DNA of 64,000 bases from Nannizziopsis barbatae (GCA_014964245.1 JACVYH010000004.1:3596001-3660000); one strand, 5' to 3'. Numbered from the stretch's first letter, positions 36,788 through 48,812 are shown. The notes: generated by a model from the sequence alone, not told the origin. Numbers and translations: made by a program.

Positions 36788-37552
36788 TTACAAATTCAAG
36801 GCAAAGAGCTTCTGCTTTGCAGCCGCGAAGGACTCATAATCCGTGGCTTTAAACACATCCATGAAGTCACGGAAGTCCCTTTGTAGATGGCTCAGGCTGT
36901 AAGTCCCGCGATCATAAACATAATCCATCATATAAGAAGCCAAACAAAGGTAGTGACCCTGCCCTTGATCTGAACGCCGACCTAGCCTTGCGAAGTTGAT
37001 AAGGCATGCTTCCGTAAAGCAGGCAGGGGACGGAATGCGAATAAATGCATACTCCGGAGTAAGAGCACCGTGGGCCGTACCCTATTTGGTATTTCGGCAA
37101 GCTTGGATCAGACGCGGAGATGATGCTGGCCTTTGGACTCGTGAAATCTGGTACATTTGGGAGGACCTGGGATTGCGGAAAGATCGACACGAAAAGATCG
37201 TGGTTGCGAAGGTGAAAATGTACTTTGGGATGAGGATGGAGACGATGTGGAGCGACGATGTAGCATTCAGTCATCTTGCAAACTTCCAAATCCGTTTTGC
37301 TCAGGATTGCTCGAGCGTCCGAGACTTTGTCATCAGGAACAGCAAATGCGATATCCTATAAATATCATTAGCTTCAGAAACTGCATCCCAGAGTGAATTG
37401 GTGATTACGTTGGAGAGAGACGGAACCCCATATATGGTTAGAAGATAGTTACCCCACAAAACGTGAGGTACTCCAACCGAGTCTAGAAGCCGAGATACGG
37501 CAGCCATGAGAGGCGTTCCCAAAGGCAGGTCGAACAGTTTCTGGGAGGCCAT
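36788..37552 (-). pseudogene. Uncharacterised fungal protein (possibly nucleotidyltransferase-like), apparently frameshifted
   Basis: Exon 1 is 37552-37409, then a 53-bp intron, then 37355 onward. The spliced N-terminus reads ...VGVPHVLWGNYLLTIYGVPSLSN joined to DIAFAVPDD, which resembles a multicopy family of unknown function in Pezizomycotina whose start recalls a nucleotidyltransferase fold (my recollection, not tested). The reading is good to IGYGP near 37075. The protein-like sequence then continues in another frame (HGALTPEYAFIRIPSPACFTEA, LCLASYMMDYVYDRGTY) to a stop at 36788. One missing base around 37068-37076 explains this; no splice pair does. The gene may be a recent pseudogene, or the base may be a sequencing error. 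No function is proposed. It is divergent from the metallophosphoesterase, 240 bp apart. Confidence 0.65.
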
Positions 37553-37792
37553 TTGTTACACTAGAAGCAGTATCAGGTTTTTGGCACGGTAAGGTGTCGT
37601 GTTTGATAATGAAGACCAACAATCTTCTAATTTCAAAGAAACCAAAAAATGAAATGAAGGAAGTTCAGATGAAGCTGCAGTGATCCAGTCTTGTGCAACT
37701 AGTTCAGCTTACCTGTCAATACTCACTGAACTTTTAAACCATCTATCTCCTCGAGTATGTACATTTACAAGCCCGGGCTTTAACTACAAAAA

Positions 37793-38602
37793 ATGGTGGA
37801 ATTTCAGATTCTTTCTGACTTGCATCTCGAGACCCCTTCAGCCTACGATGTCTTCGAAATTCCCTCCAAAGCTCCACATCTTGGTCTCCTAGGAGATGTT
37901 GGCAACATTAGAGACGACGGATTTTTTCCATTTATCGAGAATCAACTTCGTAAATTCCGAACGGTTTTCTTTCTTTTCGGAAATCACGAGCCGTACCATT
38001 CCAGCTGGTCGGTAATTCGGAAGCAGGTGGAAGAATTTTCAAGCGATGTGTCCTCACGCGCATCATCTGATGGACTTGGAAAATTTGTGTTTCTGGATCA
38101 AACTCGCTGGGATATCTCGGAAGAGGTAACCATACTTGGGTGTAGCCTCCATTCACACGTTCCAGCAAAAGACGAAGAGAGAGTGAGCTTCGGGCTGAAC
38201 GACTTCTATTATATCGACAATTGGACAGTGGAAGCGCATAATGCAACTCACGCAGCGGACCTCAAATGGCTCAACGAACAAGTGACTTCTATCTCAGTTT
38301 CGGAGCCGGGAAGGCGGATTGTGATATTCACTCATCACAGCCCGATCACCCACGATACGCGCGCGGTGGATCCGGCGCATATCGGTAGCGCGATAGGATC
38401 TGGATTTGCAACCGATCTGAAAGAGGAGCCTTGCTGGAGAAATGATAAGGTTTGTTTATGGGCTTTTGGGCACACCCATTTCAACTTTGATTTTGTTGTG
38501 CCGGGCGAAAATGCTACAGAAAGAAGACTTGTCAGTAACCAGCGGGGTTATTACTTCAAGCAGGCCAATGGGTTCGATGTTGCAAAGGTTGTCAGTGTGT
38601 AA
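37793..38602 (+). CDS. Calcineurin-like metallophosphoesterase
   Basis: Single exon, 269 residues. The metal-binding motifs of the superfamily are present in order: DLH in ILSDLHLE (near residue 8), GDVGN, GNHEP, the His pair in FTHHSP, and GHTHFN. Two divalent metals are expected in the active site. There is no signal peptide or membrane segment, so it is probably soluble and cytosolic. Length and motif spacing suit the small fungal Ser/Thr phosphatase-superfamily proteins of unknown substrate, not a PPP-family phosphatase. The start is the first ATG and sits directly before the first beta strand. Confidence 0.82.
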   Translation: MVEFQILSDLHLETPSAYDVFEIPSKAPHLGLLGDVGNIRDDGFFPFIENQLRKFRTVFFLFGNHEPYHSSWSVIRKQVEEFSSDVSSRASSDGLGKFVFLDQTRWDISEEVTILGCSLHSHVPAKDEERVSFGLNDFYYIDNWTVEAHNATHAADLKWLNEQVTSISVSEPGRRIVIFTHHSPITHDTRAVDPAHIGSAIGSGFATDLKEEPCWRNDKVCLWAFGHTHFNFDFVVPGENATERRLVSNQRGYYFKQANGFDVAKVVSV

Positions 38603-39831
38603 CTAAGGAGGACCTGAGATGCTAAATGATGGCTTTTGACAATATTATCACGGAAAAAATAATGATTAGGATCGGCGAATATAAGCGAAAGGCCTTGCTA
38701 TCATTTCAAGCGTCCCAAAATCGGTTTCGATGGGCCGATTCAAACCCGTCAACCTGCTTCATGTTCATACTTGATATCTGAATGTTTACAAGGTCGAACG
38801 AAATGTTTCTGATGGATGTATGCCGTATAAATATTGGCAGTAGCGCTCAAAGTGTCGAGAAATCGTAGCGTTTTATCAATCGTGTTCGCATGACGATAGG
38901 CTACCTAGGTCGATATAGGATGATCGCTCGTGCTTCTAGGAATTCGAAGCATACTTGAAGGTCACAATTGACCGAAAGCGAGATTCAATCACAAATCCTC
39001 CATTTCTATGTACCTAATTAGGCCTTTGGATAATAATAACTTGTTTTCCCTGGCGATCATCGATATTGAGAGCTGGAATGACGTTCGAGTCTTCCTTTTT
39101 AGCCAAAAAGTTATTTGGTGGTACCTGCCAAGATGGACTCTCGGAGCATAGTTGTTCCTGTATCACATGAGGCTCACGTGCGGCACAGTTCCGCTGTATT
39201 ACCAAACGCCAGCCTTTGGTGTAAAAGAAGCGGCAATACGGGCCTGGTACAAGGCGGTGAGTCCCGGATAGGAAAAGCTGTTTTGGGTCGCTTGCAGCGG
39301 CTAACCTTACCGTTTTGGGCTGGCCAGGCGGCACTTTGCCGGGTTGACCAATCCGAGTGGCCAGCGACCAACACCCACTGACTCCCTCCAAGGAAAGGCG
39401 AATCACTCGAATGCTCGATTGCTTTCCCGCTACCGCCAGTCAACACCAGCCGGTTGCTTATTCGCCCAACTTCTTCATTCTCTCGATCTCACCCTTAACA
39501 CTCTCTTACGATTGACGAGTTGTTGTCCTTAAATCACGACCCGCTACCTTTTTCCCCTATCCTGTCAATCTCTACCCAGTGACCCTCCTCAATTTGGCCA
39601 ATTGCGTTTTGCAGGGCGACACTCCGAACCACTAAAAACCTAATCTTCATTGCTGGCCTTCCAATCTTACCTTCCTCTTTTCCCCGCTTCCTATCAACCC
39701 AAGATATCAGAGAGTAAGACGTCCTCGCGTTTTTCGATTTTGACGATCGTCTCCCCTCTCACCGCATTGCCATAGAACTGCGCATTTCCTCGGCCTCTGA
39801 GTCGATCAAAGATCCTGAATGACATAGCGAC
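38603..39831. other. Intergenic region and NST1 5' leader
   Basis: 1.2 kb without a gene. A CACGTG core (39175-39180) lies about 650 bp upstream of NST1; the last 400 bp are pyrimidine-rich, as in fungal core promoters and leaders. Confidence 0.5.
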
Positions 39832-42800
39832 ATGCCATCGAATTCCAAACGTCCCATGGCACCGCCGGCCAACGCCCGGAGACAAAATTCCGCGACGAGC
39901 TCGACTAAAAACCCCTCGTTGAAATCCGTACCGCAAAATTCTACCGCCAGTGCCACCACTCCTTCTGGAACCGCCAGTGCTCAAGCGTCCCGGACAAGCT
40001 CCCCGGCTAACGCGGAGATCCCAGGATCACCATCCAATCCAACTACCGTTAACCGGAAGAAGCAGAAAAGGCGCCAGAAGCAAGCTGCCCGCCTTGCTGC
40101 CGAGCAACAGTCAACTGATACCAGTAATGTTCCCACGCAGAATGGAGCCGGCAGTCATGAACACGATGCGGGAATGCAAAGACAGTACATGGACTATGAT
40201 CCAGATGATATGGATGACACTGACGATGAAGCTCACTACTCTACACATGCACATGACCACCTTGGCAGCAACGGGATGCAGCAGGAATCCGCAAAGAGAA
40301 AAGGCAAAAAGAAAAAGAACCGAAAGAGTCGCTCCCAGTCTCATCACGCCGAAGAAAGCTCCACGTCCTTGTCGACTCCATCCGCGTCGCTGGCGCGGCC
40401 TGTCGCCCTTCCTCCCCTTCCTAGTGCCGCATATCGATCGGCGCACAAGGTAACCAAGGATCGAATTTGGAACACCTCGACACACGAAGAGCGGGAACGT
40501 ATCAAGGAATTCTGGCTTCAGTTGGGAGAAGAGGAACGTCGGTCATTGGTGAAAGTGGAGAAAGAAGCTGTGCTACGAAAAATGAAGGAACAGCAAAAAC
40601 ACTCTTGTAGTTGTACCGTTTGTGGGAGGAAACGAACCGCTATTGAGGAGGAGCTCGAAGTCCTATACGATGCATACTACGAGGAACTTGAACAATATGC
40701 CAACCACAAACAAGGATCTTTCGAAGACGCTGCTCCCATCGGTGCTCCTCCGCGGATGTATCAATCGCCACTCCGATCGGTCGATAGAAGTCATCATCAT
40801 CCAGCTGCGCGGCCCCCATCTAGAGGCAGAGTCCAAGAACTTCCCGACGAAGAAGATGATCTCGAAGATGATTACGACGAAGATGAGGACGACGATGAGG
40901 GGTACAGTGAGGATGAGCTAGAGGATCCTGCTAGATCAACGCGGGCGGATTTCTTTGCGTTTGGGAATAGCCTAACGGTAAAAGGTGGGGTCTCTCTGCG
41001 AGCTTTGCTAGCAAACGCACAATTGCTAATTGTTTCAATGGAATAGATGGAATCCTAACGGTCGCGGACGATCTGCTTAAAAATGATGGCAAACACTTTA
41101 TCGATATGATGGAACAGCTAGCGGAGCGGCGAATGCAACGAGAAGAAGATACCCAATATGCAGCAGCCTCGGCTGCCCATCAACCTATGCATGGTGGCCA
41201 TAATCACGCCCCCCCTCTCGACGAGGAAGAGTACGACGAGGAGGAGGAGGAAGATTATGACAGCCAGGAAGATGAAGAATATGAAGAAGATGAAATGGTT
41301 TGTTGTTGCTATTGGTCTCAATCTACGTATACTGATTTGGGTAACTAGGATGCCATGACCGAAGAGCAAAGAATGGAAGAAGGGAGAAGAATGTTTCAAA
41401 TATTTGCAGCTCGGATGTTTGAACAACGTGTACTCACAGCCTATCGAGAGAAAATCGCACGCGAACGCCAAGATCGTCTGATTCAGGAACTAGAAGAGGA
41501 AAACCGGCTCGACGTCGAACGTGAAGCGAAAAAAGCCCGCGAAGCTCAAAAGAAAAAGGACAAGAAACGTCTTCAGAAACAAGCGAAAGAAGAAGAAAAA
41601 GCGAAGCGGGATGCGGAACGAGCTGCAGAAGAAGCTGCCCAAAAAGCTGCGGAAGAAAAGCGACAAGAGGAGCAACGCCGGAAGAAGGAGGAGCAGCGTA
41701 GAAAGCGTGAAGCCGAGAAGAAGGCTCAAGAAGAGGAACGACAACGAAAAGAAGCCGAGCGGCAGAAGCGACTCAAAGAAGAGCGCGAACGCCAAGCGGA
41801 ACTTGAGAGAAAACAACGAGAGCAAAAAGAGCGAGAGCGTAAAGTACGTGAGGAGGCGAAGAAGAAGGAGCGCGAGGAAAAGGAAGCTAAGGAGAGAATT
41901 CTTCGCGAGAAGAAAGCCAAAGAGGAACGGGAAAGAAAAGAGCGGCGAGAGCGTGAAGAGCGAGAGGAAAAAGCCAGACGAGAAAAGGAGGCTGCTGCGA
42001 AGGCGGAGCGAGAGGCTAAGGAACGAGCCAAACGGGAAGAGCAAGCTGCACAGCAGGCCGCACAACAAGCTGCCGCTCAAGCAGCTGCTGTCCAGGCCGC
42101 TAAGCGTGCTTCACAGCCGGCACCTGCTCACCTGCCACCAGGCCTGCAACATCCGCAAGGCTCCTCCGCCCTGCATGCTCAATCTCCTCACTTTCAAGTT
42201 GCTACACCTGTCGTTCCAAAAGCTCCTACTCCAATGCGCCCTCGACAAACGTCACAACAAGGCTCGCATGCGTCATCACCACGGTCTCAAGCTGCTCATA
42301 TCGATCACGCATTCTCTCTATCTCCCGGAGCGGTCCACTCCGCTCACACACCTGTATCTTCGAGTTTCGCACCTGGAAAAGGAATGTCTCAGACTCCGTT
42401 GCTACAACATCCTCAGTTGTCTGCTCCACACTCCCCACTGGGAAATAACGTCGGCCGTAGCCCTCACCCGCCTGGATTCAATGCCATGCTGTCAATGAAT
42501 GGCTTAACCTCTAGCACATCCGGTATTGCATCGATGGGCCATCGCCTACCAATTGGATCGGAAACGTCGCCATATTCTAACACAAGCGGGCCCATCGGGG
42601 GACAATATCGAGGTTTTAACTCTTCTGACGTGCCTCTGCCACCGGGCCTAAATGCTCCTCGACCTCTCGGCCAAGGCCGGGGTTTCTCAATGGATGCGGG
42701 GCAGTCGCCTGTGCAATTCAACCAACAAACTGGCGGAGCTGGGGTCATGTCTGCGGCTCAGTCTCAACCACCACAGAGTTCTGGAGCTCCTTTTGCACAT

Positions 42801-43813
42801 GCTCGACAGCCTTCGGTGACTGATGACAGGAATCCACTTCAACCGTCGCTCCCGACCCAGCCTATCTCTCGCCCTGGCCCTATCGGCGGTACCGCTACGC
42901 AGGAACTTCCCAAGGAAACCCGCAGACTGCAGCCTGACGAGGTTGATGAGCTCAGCACTCAGCTCGGTAGCAGCGCGTTACTCGATGATGATGAACTTCC
43001 GCTCTTCCCAGCCCCTTCTCAACCCTTATCGTCTTCAGCCATACCACTCGCGCCACCTGGAGGCGGAAGAACAGGATTTGGAAGTTCTTCATTGTTTTCA
43101 GATCCTCTTTATTGTAAGTCTAGCTAGCGGTCATTTTACTTGCTCTCGATACTAACCTTTCCTAAGCCTCCAAATCACCATTTTCTCTGGCTACACCAAC
43201 TTCTGGCGTCGGAAGTGGATGGGCCTCTCACAATCCATTTGGACCTCCTGGATTCCCTAGTCTCTCGTCATGGGGATCTAGCCAAGGTAAGCATGGCCTC
43301 GTAATGCTGGAGATAATTTCAGACATCTAACTGTTTGTTTGAACAGGATCAAATTGGCCATCCGGCGCTTTTGGTATGGGTATGCTTGGCGGTTCGCACC
43401 GTGCACACACATCAAGGCCCGTCGCGATTCGACTGTCAGTGATTCAGGCTTGCCAAAAGCTTGATGAAAAGAATGGTCATCTGAATCCAGAATTCCACAG
43501 TGTCAACGAAATTCTACGCTACATTGAAGACTCACAATCTCCGACTGATGTACCGATCACACTGGACGAAATGTTGGATATCTGTGACACGGAAGGAAAT
43601 TCTCAGAATGGTGGTGGCTCATTTTCGAGCAAGAGTGAAGGCCATCGTGGCACATTCGTCAAGTTTGAGCCGGATAGCACCAGCAACGCAACGACGAATT
43701 CTAGAAGGAGTATTGTCCCAGGAGACATTGGGAGTCCAATACCAGGTTCCAGTTTACCAGCTGCACCTGGGAGTGGTTCAAGGCAATTCATCTCGACTAA
43801 AACGGGGCTCTAA
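39832..43813 (+). CDS. NST1: NST1-family stress response protein
   Basis: Five exons: 39832-40984, 41047-41297, 41349-43113, 43167-43286, 43347-43813; 1251 residues. The order is a basic, Ser/Thr/Ala-rich N-terminus with KKQKRRQKQAA, the conserved block IWNTSTHEERERIKEFWLQLGEEERRSLVKVEKEAVLRKMKEQQKHSCSC (quoted here only in part as key text around 40466-40610), an acidic tract, FFAFGNSLTVK spliced to DGILTVADDLLKNDGKHFIDMMEQLAERR, a second acidic tract, and a very long charged coiled coil of Lys/Arg/Glu (41.4-42.1 kb). A Pro/Ser/Gln-rich region and a short helical C-terminus follow. NST1 is described as a negative regulator of salt tolerance in yeast, tied to mRNA-processing or decay factors; its biochemical role is unclear. 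The coiled coil produces long misleading open frames in other frames. Confidence 0.9.
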
Positions 43814-44516
43814 ACCCACCCCCGGCCTTTGTCCAACCGGTACTTTTCAACCCTTCTCCTTTTCAATTACGACCCAATAATGTCTTGAGAATGTTAGCAT
43901 GAAGAATCATCGATTTCATTTCCAGTAATCTCCTGTATGCTCTTCCTATTGAAGTTTACACTCCGGTTTCTCGAAGTTACAGGCGTTCACTCTGTTTCAT
44001 AAGACCTTCTTGTTTGTTCAAGCCCCTGATTTGTTTTTGTTTTATATCCTTATGTTCTCTACCCATGTTAGTGTCTCCTTTTCTTTCGACGTCGCCGGTT
44101 GGAGTGCAAGATCTTCATGTACTGTATCACAGCAGGGAAGGCAAGAATTTCTAGCACGCACGCACGCAGACAGGCAAGGCGAAGAAGCAATGACAGCTGG
44201 CTAGCTGTCAGCAGATCCCTTGTATCCTGTCCAACTTTTTCATTTAAACTATGCATGAAAGGTGGAGAAATGAAATTGAATGAGGTTCCGACTGCTGATA
44301 ATACTTTCATATTTTCTATTTCTTTTGGAAACATGATGCAGCCGTAATAATAATAGCCAAGATTAAACGTAAACCCAGCCCATGGAGAGATAGGGATGGA
44401 TGGCGGGAAGCTTGATAAGTATAAACAACGTCGCAGTCAAGTCATCAAATAGGTACGTTCAATAACTCTGCCTCCAGACTTCTCAATCCTCCGCCCAATT
44501 TCTATACTCGTAATAA
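43814..44516. other. Convergent 3' region between NST1 and VPS35
   Basis: 700 bp holding the 3' ends of two convergent genes. No gene-like frame seen. Confidence 0.5.
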
Positions 44517-47487
44517 TCACACCGCCGGCCCAAGAACCACACCTTCATATTCCCGAGATTTGATATATTCTATCGTTCGCTGGAAATGTCGCTTTGGATT
44601 TTCGAGACTGGAGTTGATATTTCCCTCAACTTGGTTAGTTTGGAGGTTAGACTGAATGAGTTCAATGAGCCCATTGAGATATTTTGTGGTGACGCTCTCG
44701 TTCTGTTGGTCGAAGTAATATACATAGCGGTTTAAGATTTCGATAAAGAGTTCGACGGAAACAGCGGTGTCCATGCAAGCATCCGCGACGCGAAGGGCAC
44801 GCTGGAGACACTCAAGAACTCGTTTTCCGTCACGGTATACCTGTAAATACAATTAGCATGCGTTGCTTCAGGATTTTTCCCCTTCGAAGCAGAGCGGAAA
44901 CTTACAACTTTCGGTTCTTCGCCTTCCTTAGGCGGGCTATCCATCACCCACCAGAGATGACTGGCCAAATAGACTGCTCGGCACTGATCTGGCTTCTTCA
45001 ACAATTTGCTCCCGTGCAGAGCGGCTTTAGTGATGAGGGTATCATAGTTCTCCCTGGAAAAGTGGCGCGTTCCATACAGCGCACTGACAAGAATACAAAC
45101 AGCCTGGAACTGCGCTCTCGAATCGCTAATGGAATCTTCGTACACAGTAAATGCTTGTGCGAAGAATTCATAACTAAACTCCTCAAATCCGACTTCGTCT
45201 GCAACTTGTCCGCCGAGCACAAAAAGACGCAGTGATAATTCTGCACAAGCCGAATTCATTCGCTGGAAAAGAGTGCTTATGCATTGATGCATAAATTTGA
45301 AGAGCGAAGCGGATTGGGATTGAAAGTTATCTTCTAAATGCTCCCGTTTTTTCAAACTCCGAGCAAGCTTGAGGGAAGCGGTGATCAAAGCTGGTGTGGT
45401 ATAACGGATTCTCTCATTCCCATCCAGATATGCCGTCCGCGTAGCTTGTAAAAGCTGATTGAAGGTCAGCGAAGAACATCATCTTGGCTCGAATATTCCT
45501 ACCTTAAACTGAATCTCATTATTTGGCCCCTGAATATAATGGACTATCCGCGCTAGCCACCCTTGCTCCTCAATCGTCTCATCTGTTTCACCCCGTCTAT
45601 GAGTAGACACTGCAGAGTAGCCAAGGGGCTGTTGCATTCCTTCTTTGATCAAAACTCTCAAAATTTCCAGAACATTTTCGAGGTTTTCGGTCGTTGAGAC
45701 GAATGTTTTATTTTTCAATATGTTACGAGCAACGTCTCCGGCGACAGCTCTCCGGGTAGGATAAGACTGTGCGGCGTAGAGAGGGATATAGTTCGGAAGA
45801 GATAATGCCGTGAAAATGGAAGCATAGGAATGAATCGGGGCTAAGAGAAGGCTCAGAAGGCTTGACTGCGCTGGGGCTGAGTGTAGGTCTGCGCTATCAG
45901 CGTGTTCTAATGTCTGCTGTGTGGCAAACTCGAGCACTTGATCGACATATTCTGTATCATCCGTTAGTACATATTTCGGCCGACTTAAAAGCCAAACGAT
46001 AAGAGATCTGACCTAAATTGTGCGGATGTATATTGCTATGTTTTTGTTAGCCTCATGTGAAAGTGTAAGCTGTGCCGGGCGACTCACAGCGCAAGATTTG
46101 TCAGAGAAACTAAAAGAGCTATCGTATCTTGAATCGGTAGGTTTCTCACCGAGACCAGACTCAGCACTTGTTTGTAGAAAATCTCATAGAGCTTGATTTC
46201 ACTGGGTTCCGTTGTTGTAGATCCTTCCTGCTCATCCTCTTTAGGAGCTTCCGCGGAAGATTCTTCGGGTTGAGGTTTCTGCTCCACTTGTTCTTCTTTT
46301 GTGCCTTCTTCCAATGGTTTATCGCCATTCTCCTTAACCGCCGGTGCTTCAGCAGGCTTAGCCTCCTTAGACAGCTTGACACGTTCCAGTAACTTGCGGG
46401 TCGCTTCTTCTTCAGCCTCTTTTTTATTGCCAATGTCATTACTATCGGACTCTCGGCTGGCATAAGACGAAAGTCTGTCCATCAAAGCTATGACAATCTT
46501 TTTCAGGTCGACGTGAGGATTGAGCCTTGATATTGCGGCGAGCAAGACATCGAGTGTATGGTAATGGTATTCGTCGGGGAAAGCTTTCGTGATCACTAAT
46601 GAAAGTAAGTTTAATACAATCGTGCCTATCCAGGGGTTCTAGTAGGCTAACCTTCTAAGAGGTACTCTTGAGCGAGTACGTCTCTGCATTGGACCACTTG
46701 TTCCAACAGAGGTGGTAATATCACGGATTTGTAATCTTTCAGGTCGATCAACTGGCTGAGGCGGACCAAATTACTGCCAACTAGGACTTCAAGCTCCCTC
46801 CTTTCTTGGGTTCTTTGCTCGCGCTCTCGGGAATGTCCCTGGTGCTGCAACCGTACCCAAAGCTTATTCATCTCTACGAAGTTTGTGAGAATGAAGTTAA
46901 TGGAGTCCTGCCGATTCCCTTGGGGCCCATCCTCGGTGCCGGTTGGCAAATGATCCCTCGCCTGCCCAGACAGATAATACCTTAGAAAGAGGCCGCGCAC
47001 AGGATGCTGTACGCCTCGACTCATCTCCATCATATCTTTCATTATTTCCTTGACAGGGGCATCCGGTATAGCCATATATACAGTACCGACGGTAATCATA
47101 AGATAAAGGCGTGGGATGATATTGCCAGCATATTGCACAAGCTCATAAAGGTCCGCTAAATGGTTGACGGGGTGGCTCTCGCGGAGGTAGTCGGATAGGT
47201 GCCGTAGCGCATCGAAAACTGCCATATATAGCTCGTAGTATTGTTTGGGAGGTAAACTAGGAGTTCGTAATTCGGAAACCAAAGTAGAACTGGCTTCGTC
47301 AACAGCTGCAAGCGAAGGAACCTTGATGGCATGAGCAATTGTTTACTTACGCGCATTTCAATGCATCCATAAGCTTCCCGGGAGTCTCCAGGCATCGTCG
47401 CATCAGCACCGATTGCTGTCGCACGACTACCAAGGCCTCTTCGAGCAGACGGCTCTGGTCTTCAGAGGAGTGCGGCCCGCTGGCCAT
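44517..47487 (-). CDS. VPS35: Retromer subunit Vps35
   Basis: Seven exons on the minus strand: 47487-47351, 47289-46652, 46595-46088, 46035-46013 (23 nt), 45951-45503, 45454-44906, 44840-44517; 875 residues, typical for Vps35. The N-terminus has SRLLEEALVVVRQQSVLMRRCLE and MDALKCASTLVSELRTPSLPPKQYYELY, and the core PRLYLMITVGTVYM and HPVRGLFLRYYL, the Vps26-binding signature. Alpha-solenoid repeats follow (for example ERIRYTTPALITASLKLARSL) to the C-terminal Vps29-binding part. A Lys/Glu/Pro-rich insert of about 75 residues lies between the N- and C-terminal halves (46.2-46.45 kb). Vps35 is the scaffold of the cargo-selective retromer, which returns receptors from endosomes to the Golgi. The 23-nt exon codes NIHPHNL and is needed to keep frame. 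Confidence 0.95.
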
Positions 47488-48212
47488 GATAGGCAAAGGG
47501 GGCCTTGGCCACTTAAATGTCACGAAATGTGAGGATTTTGAAAGGAGTTTGTATTGATGCTCTCAAAGGATCTTCCAAAAGTCCAATGTGGTAGCTAGGA
47601 GAATAATGGTTGCTCTGGTTGAAAAGTGGTTGACTGAACTAGCCCATAAACTAGTTGAGTATATAGTTCAGCGCACCACAGCCATCCACTCCTCTCTTTT
47701 ACGTAGTTGATCACCGAATGAACTCGTACTCCCTCCGTATCACATGACCTCGGGGTGCCAGTTTTTCCGTTCGGAATATCATAAATCCCATCCGGCTGAG
47801 TAATTTCCACTCTTGAACGTGAGGTCTGGAAATGGGCTAAATGAGCCCATGAGGTGGTAATGTCTGAGAACAGATAGGCGCGTCTCCGTCCTATTTTCTC
47901 GGTATGAATTGAAGCGGAGTAGAGATACGAGGCCGTCAAGAAAGGCACAAAGAGACAATTTATCGGTTCATTACGAAGTACAGTCACCTTAGAAAAAAAG
48001 TTCATTAATTTGTAGGCTATTGCACAAAGGCTTCCTCCCATGACATCGTAAGAAAGAGCACATTCGTAGCCCAGGAAAAGCCCAAGACGCCAGACTGATC
48101 TCCCAAGTCTAATATTATACACGCCACCCGTGCAGCCATTACATCCCATCGAGAATTAACATGAAAGCATTATTTTCGTATCCTTCATCCCAACCGAAAC
48201 CATGAAACCCAT

Positions 48213-48812
48213 TTAGAACGAAGAAAGTGGAGTGAGCGTGGGGCGGTGAAAAATCATGCTCGACGAGCCCGTTGGTCGAACTGGCAGTCCTGACGGCAAA
48301 CATAGCGAGGATAGACAAGCTGAAGAGCTAGTTGGCTCAGGAACGAGGCTAGGGGACGATGTTGTCGTAGTAGAACTCGAGCTTAGGGGATCGATGGACG
48401 GAGAAGGAGCCGAGGGCTGAGGAGAAGGGTCAGGCTGTCCGGTTGGCTCGGGTAAAACCTCCGTTGTCGATGGAGACGCTACTACCGTTTTTGTTTCGGT
48501 CTTCAACACCGTGACCGAAGGAGAGAGGGTTTGAATGAAGGTCTTCGTTGTCGGGATTATGGCAGGCGGAGGGTGCACAGTCACGGTTGATACCAGGGTT
48601 GCTGTGACTGGAGGAGCCGGTACTGGAACAGTAATGACATTTGGAGGTTCAACTTCTGTCGGCGTAGGGCTGCTATCGACCTGTACCACCGAGAAGCTGA
48701 TTGGAATCCGCTTACGGAGGGAATAATCGGACAGTTGGTGTAGTGGAATTGCACATGTGAGTAAAGCGAATGTCATGCTAGAGGCAATCGTGCCCCAATA
48801 ATCAAGCCGCAT
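48213..48812 (-). CDS. Ser/Thr/Pro-rich secreted or cell-surface protein
   Basis: Single open frame of 199 residues. Near the N-terminus a hydrophobic segment (SMTFALLTCAIPLHQL) could be a signal peptide or signal anchor. The rest is almost entirely Ser, Thr, Pro and Val, with repeats like VTATLVSTVTVHPPP and TKTVVASPSTTEVLPEPTGQPDPSPQPS, typical of heavily O-glycosylated fungal wall proteins. No GPI signal is evident at the C-terminus, and there are only three or four Cys. The start is the first ATG, but a 5' exon cannot be excluded. The bias makes family assignment impossible by eye. It lies between VPS35 and TFC6 on the same strand. Confidence 0.55.
   Translation of the reverse strand: MRLDYWGTIASSMTFALLTCAIPLHQLSDYSLRKRIPISFSVVQVDSSPTPTEVEPPNVITVPVPAPPVTATLVSTVTVHPPPAIIPTTKTFIQTLSPSVTVLKTETKTVVASPSTTEVLPEPTGQPDPSPQPSAPSPSIDPLSSSSTTTTSSPSLVPEPTSSSACLSSLCLPSGLPVRPTGSSSMIFHRPTLTPLSSF

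Noticed and set aside
37041..37060. TACTCCGGAGTA palindrome inside the frameshifted gene
   Set aside because: One mismatch from the 9-mer family and inside coding-like sequence, so not counted.
41490..42080. Long minus-strand frame of 196 residues, Leu/Phe/Ser-rich
   Set aside because: It is the mirror of the Lys/Glu/Arg coiled coil of NST1; such codon bias makes stop-free antisense frames.
41521..42498. Plus-strand frame of 325 residues
   Set aside because: It overlaps the NST1 coiled coil in another frame and shows only basic low-complexity sequence.
47595..48149. Minus-strand frame of 184 residues
   Set aside because: No family, composition not gene-like, and it lies in the VPS35 promoter region; no supporting splice or start context.
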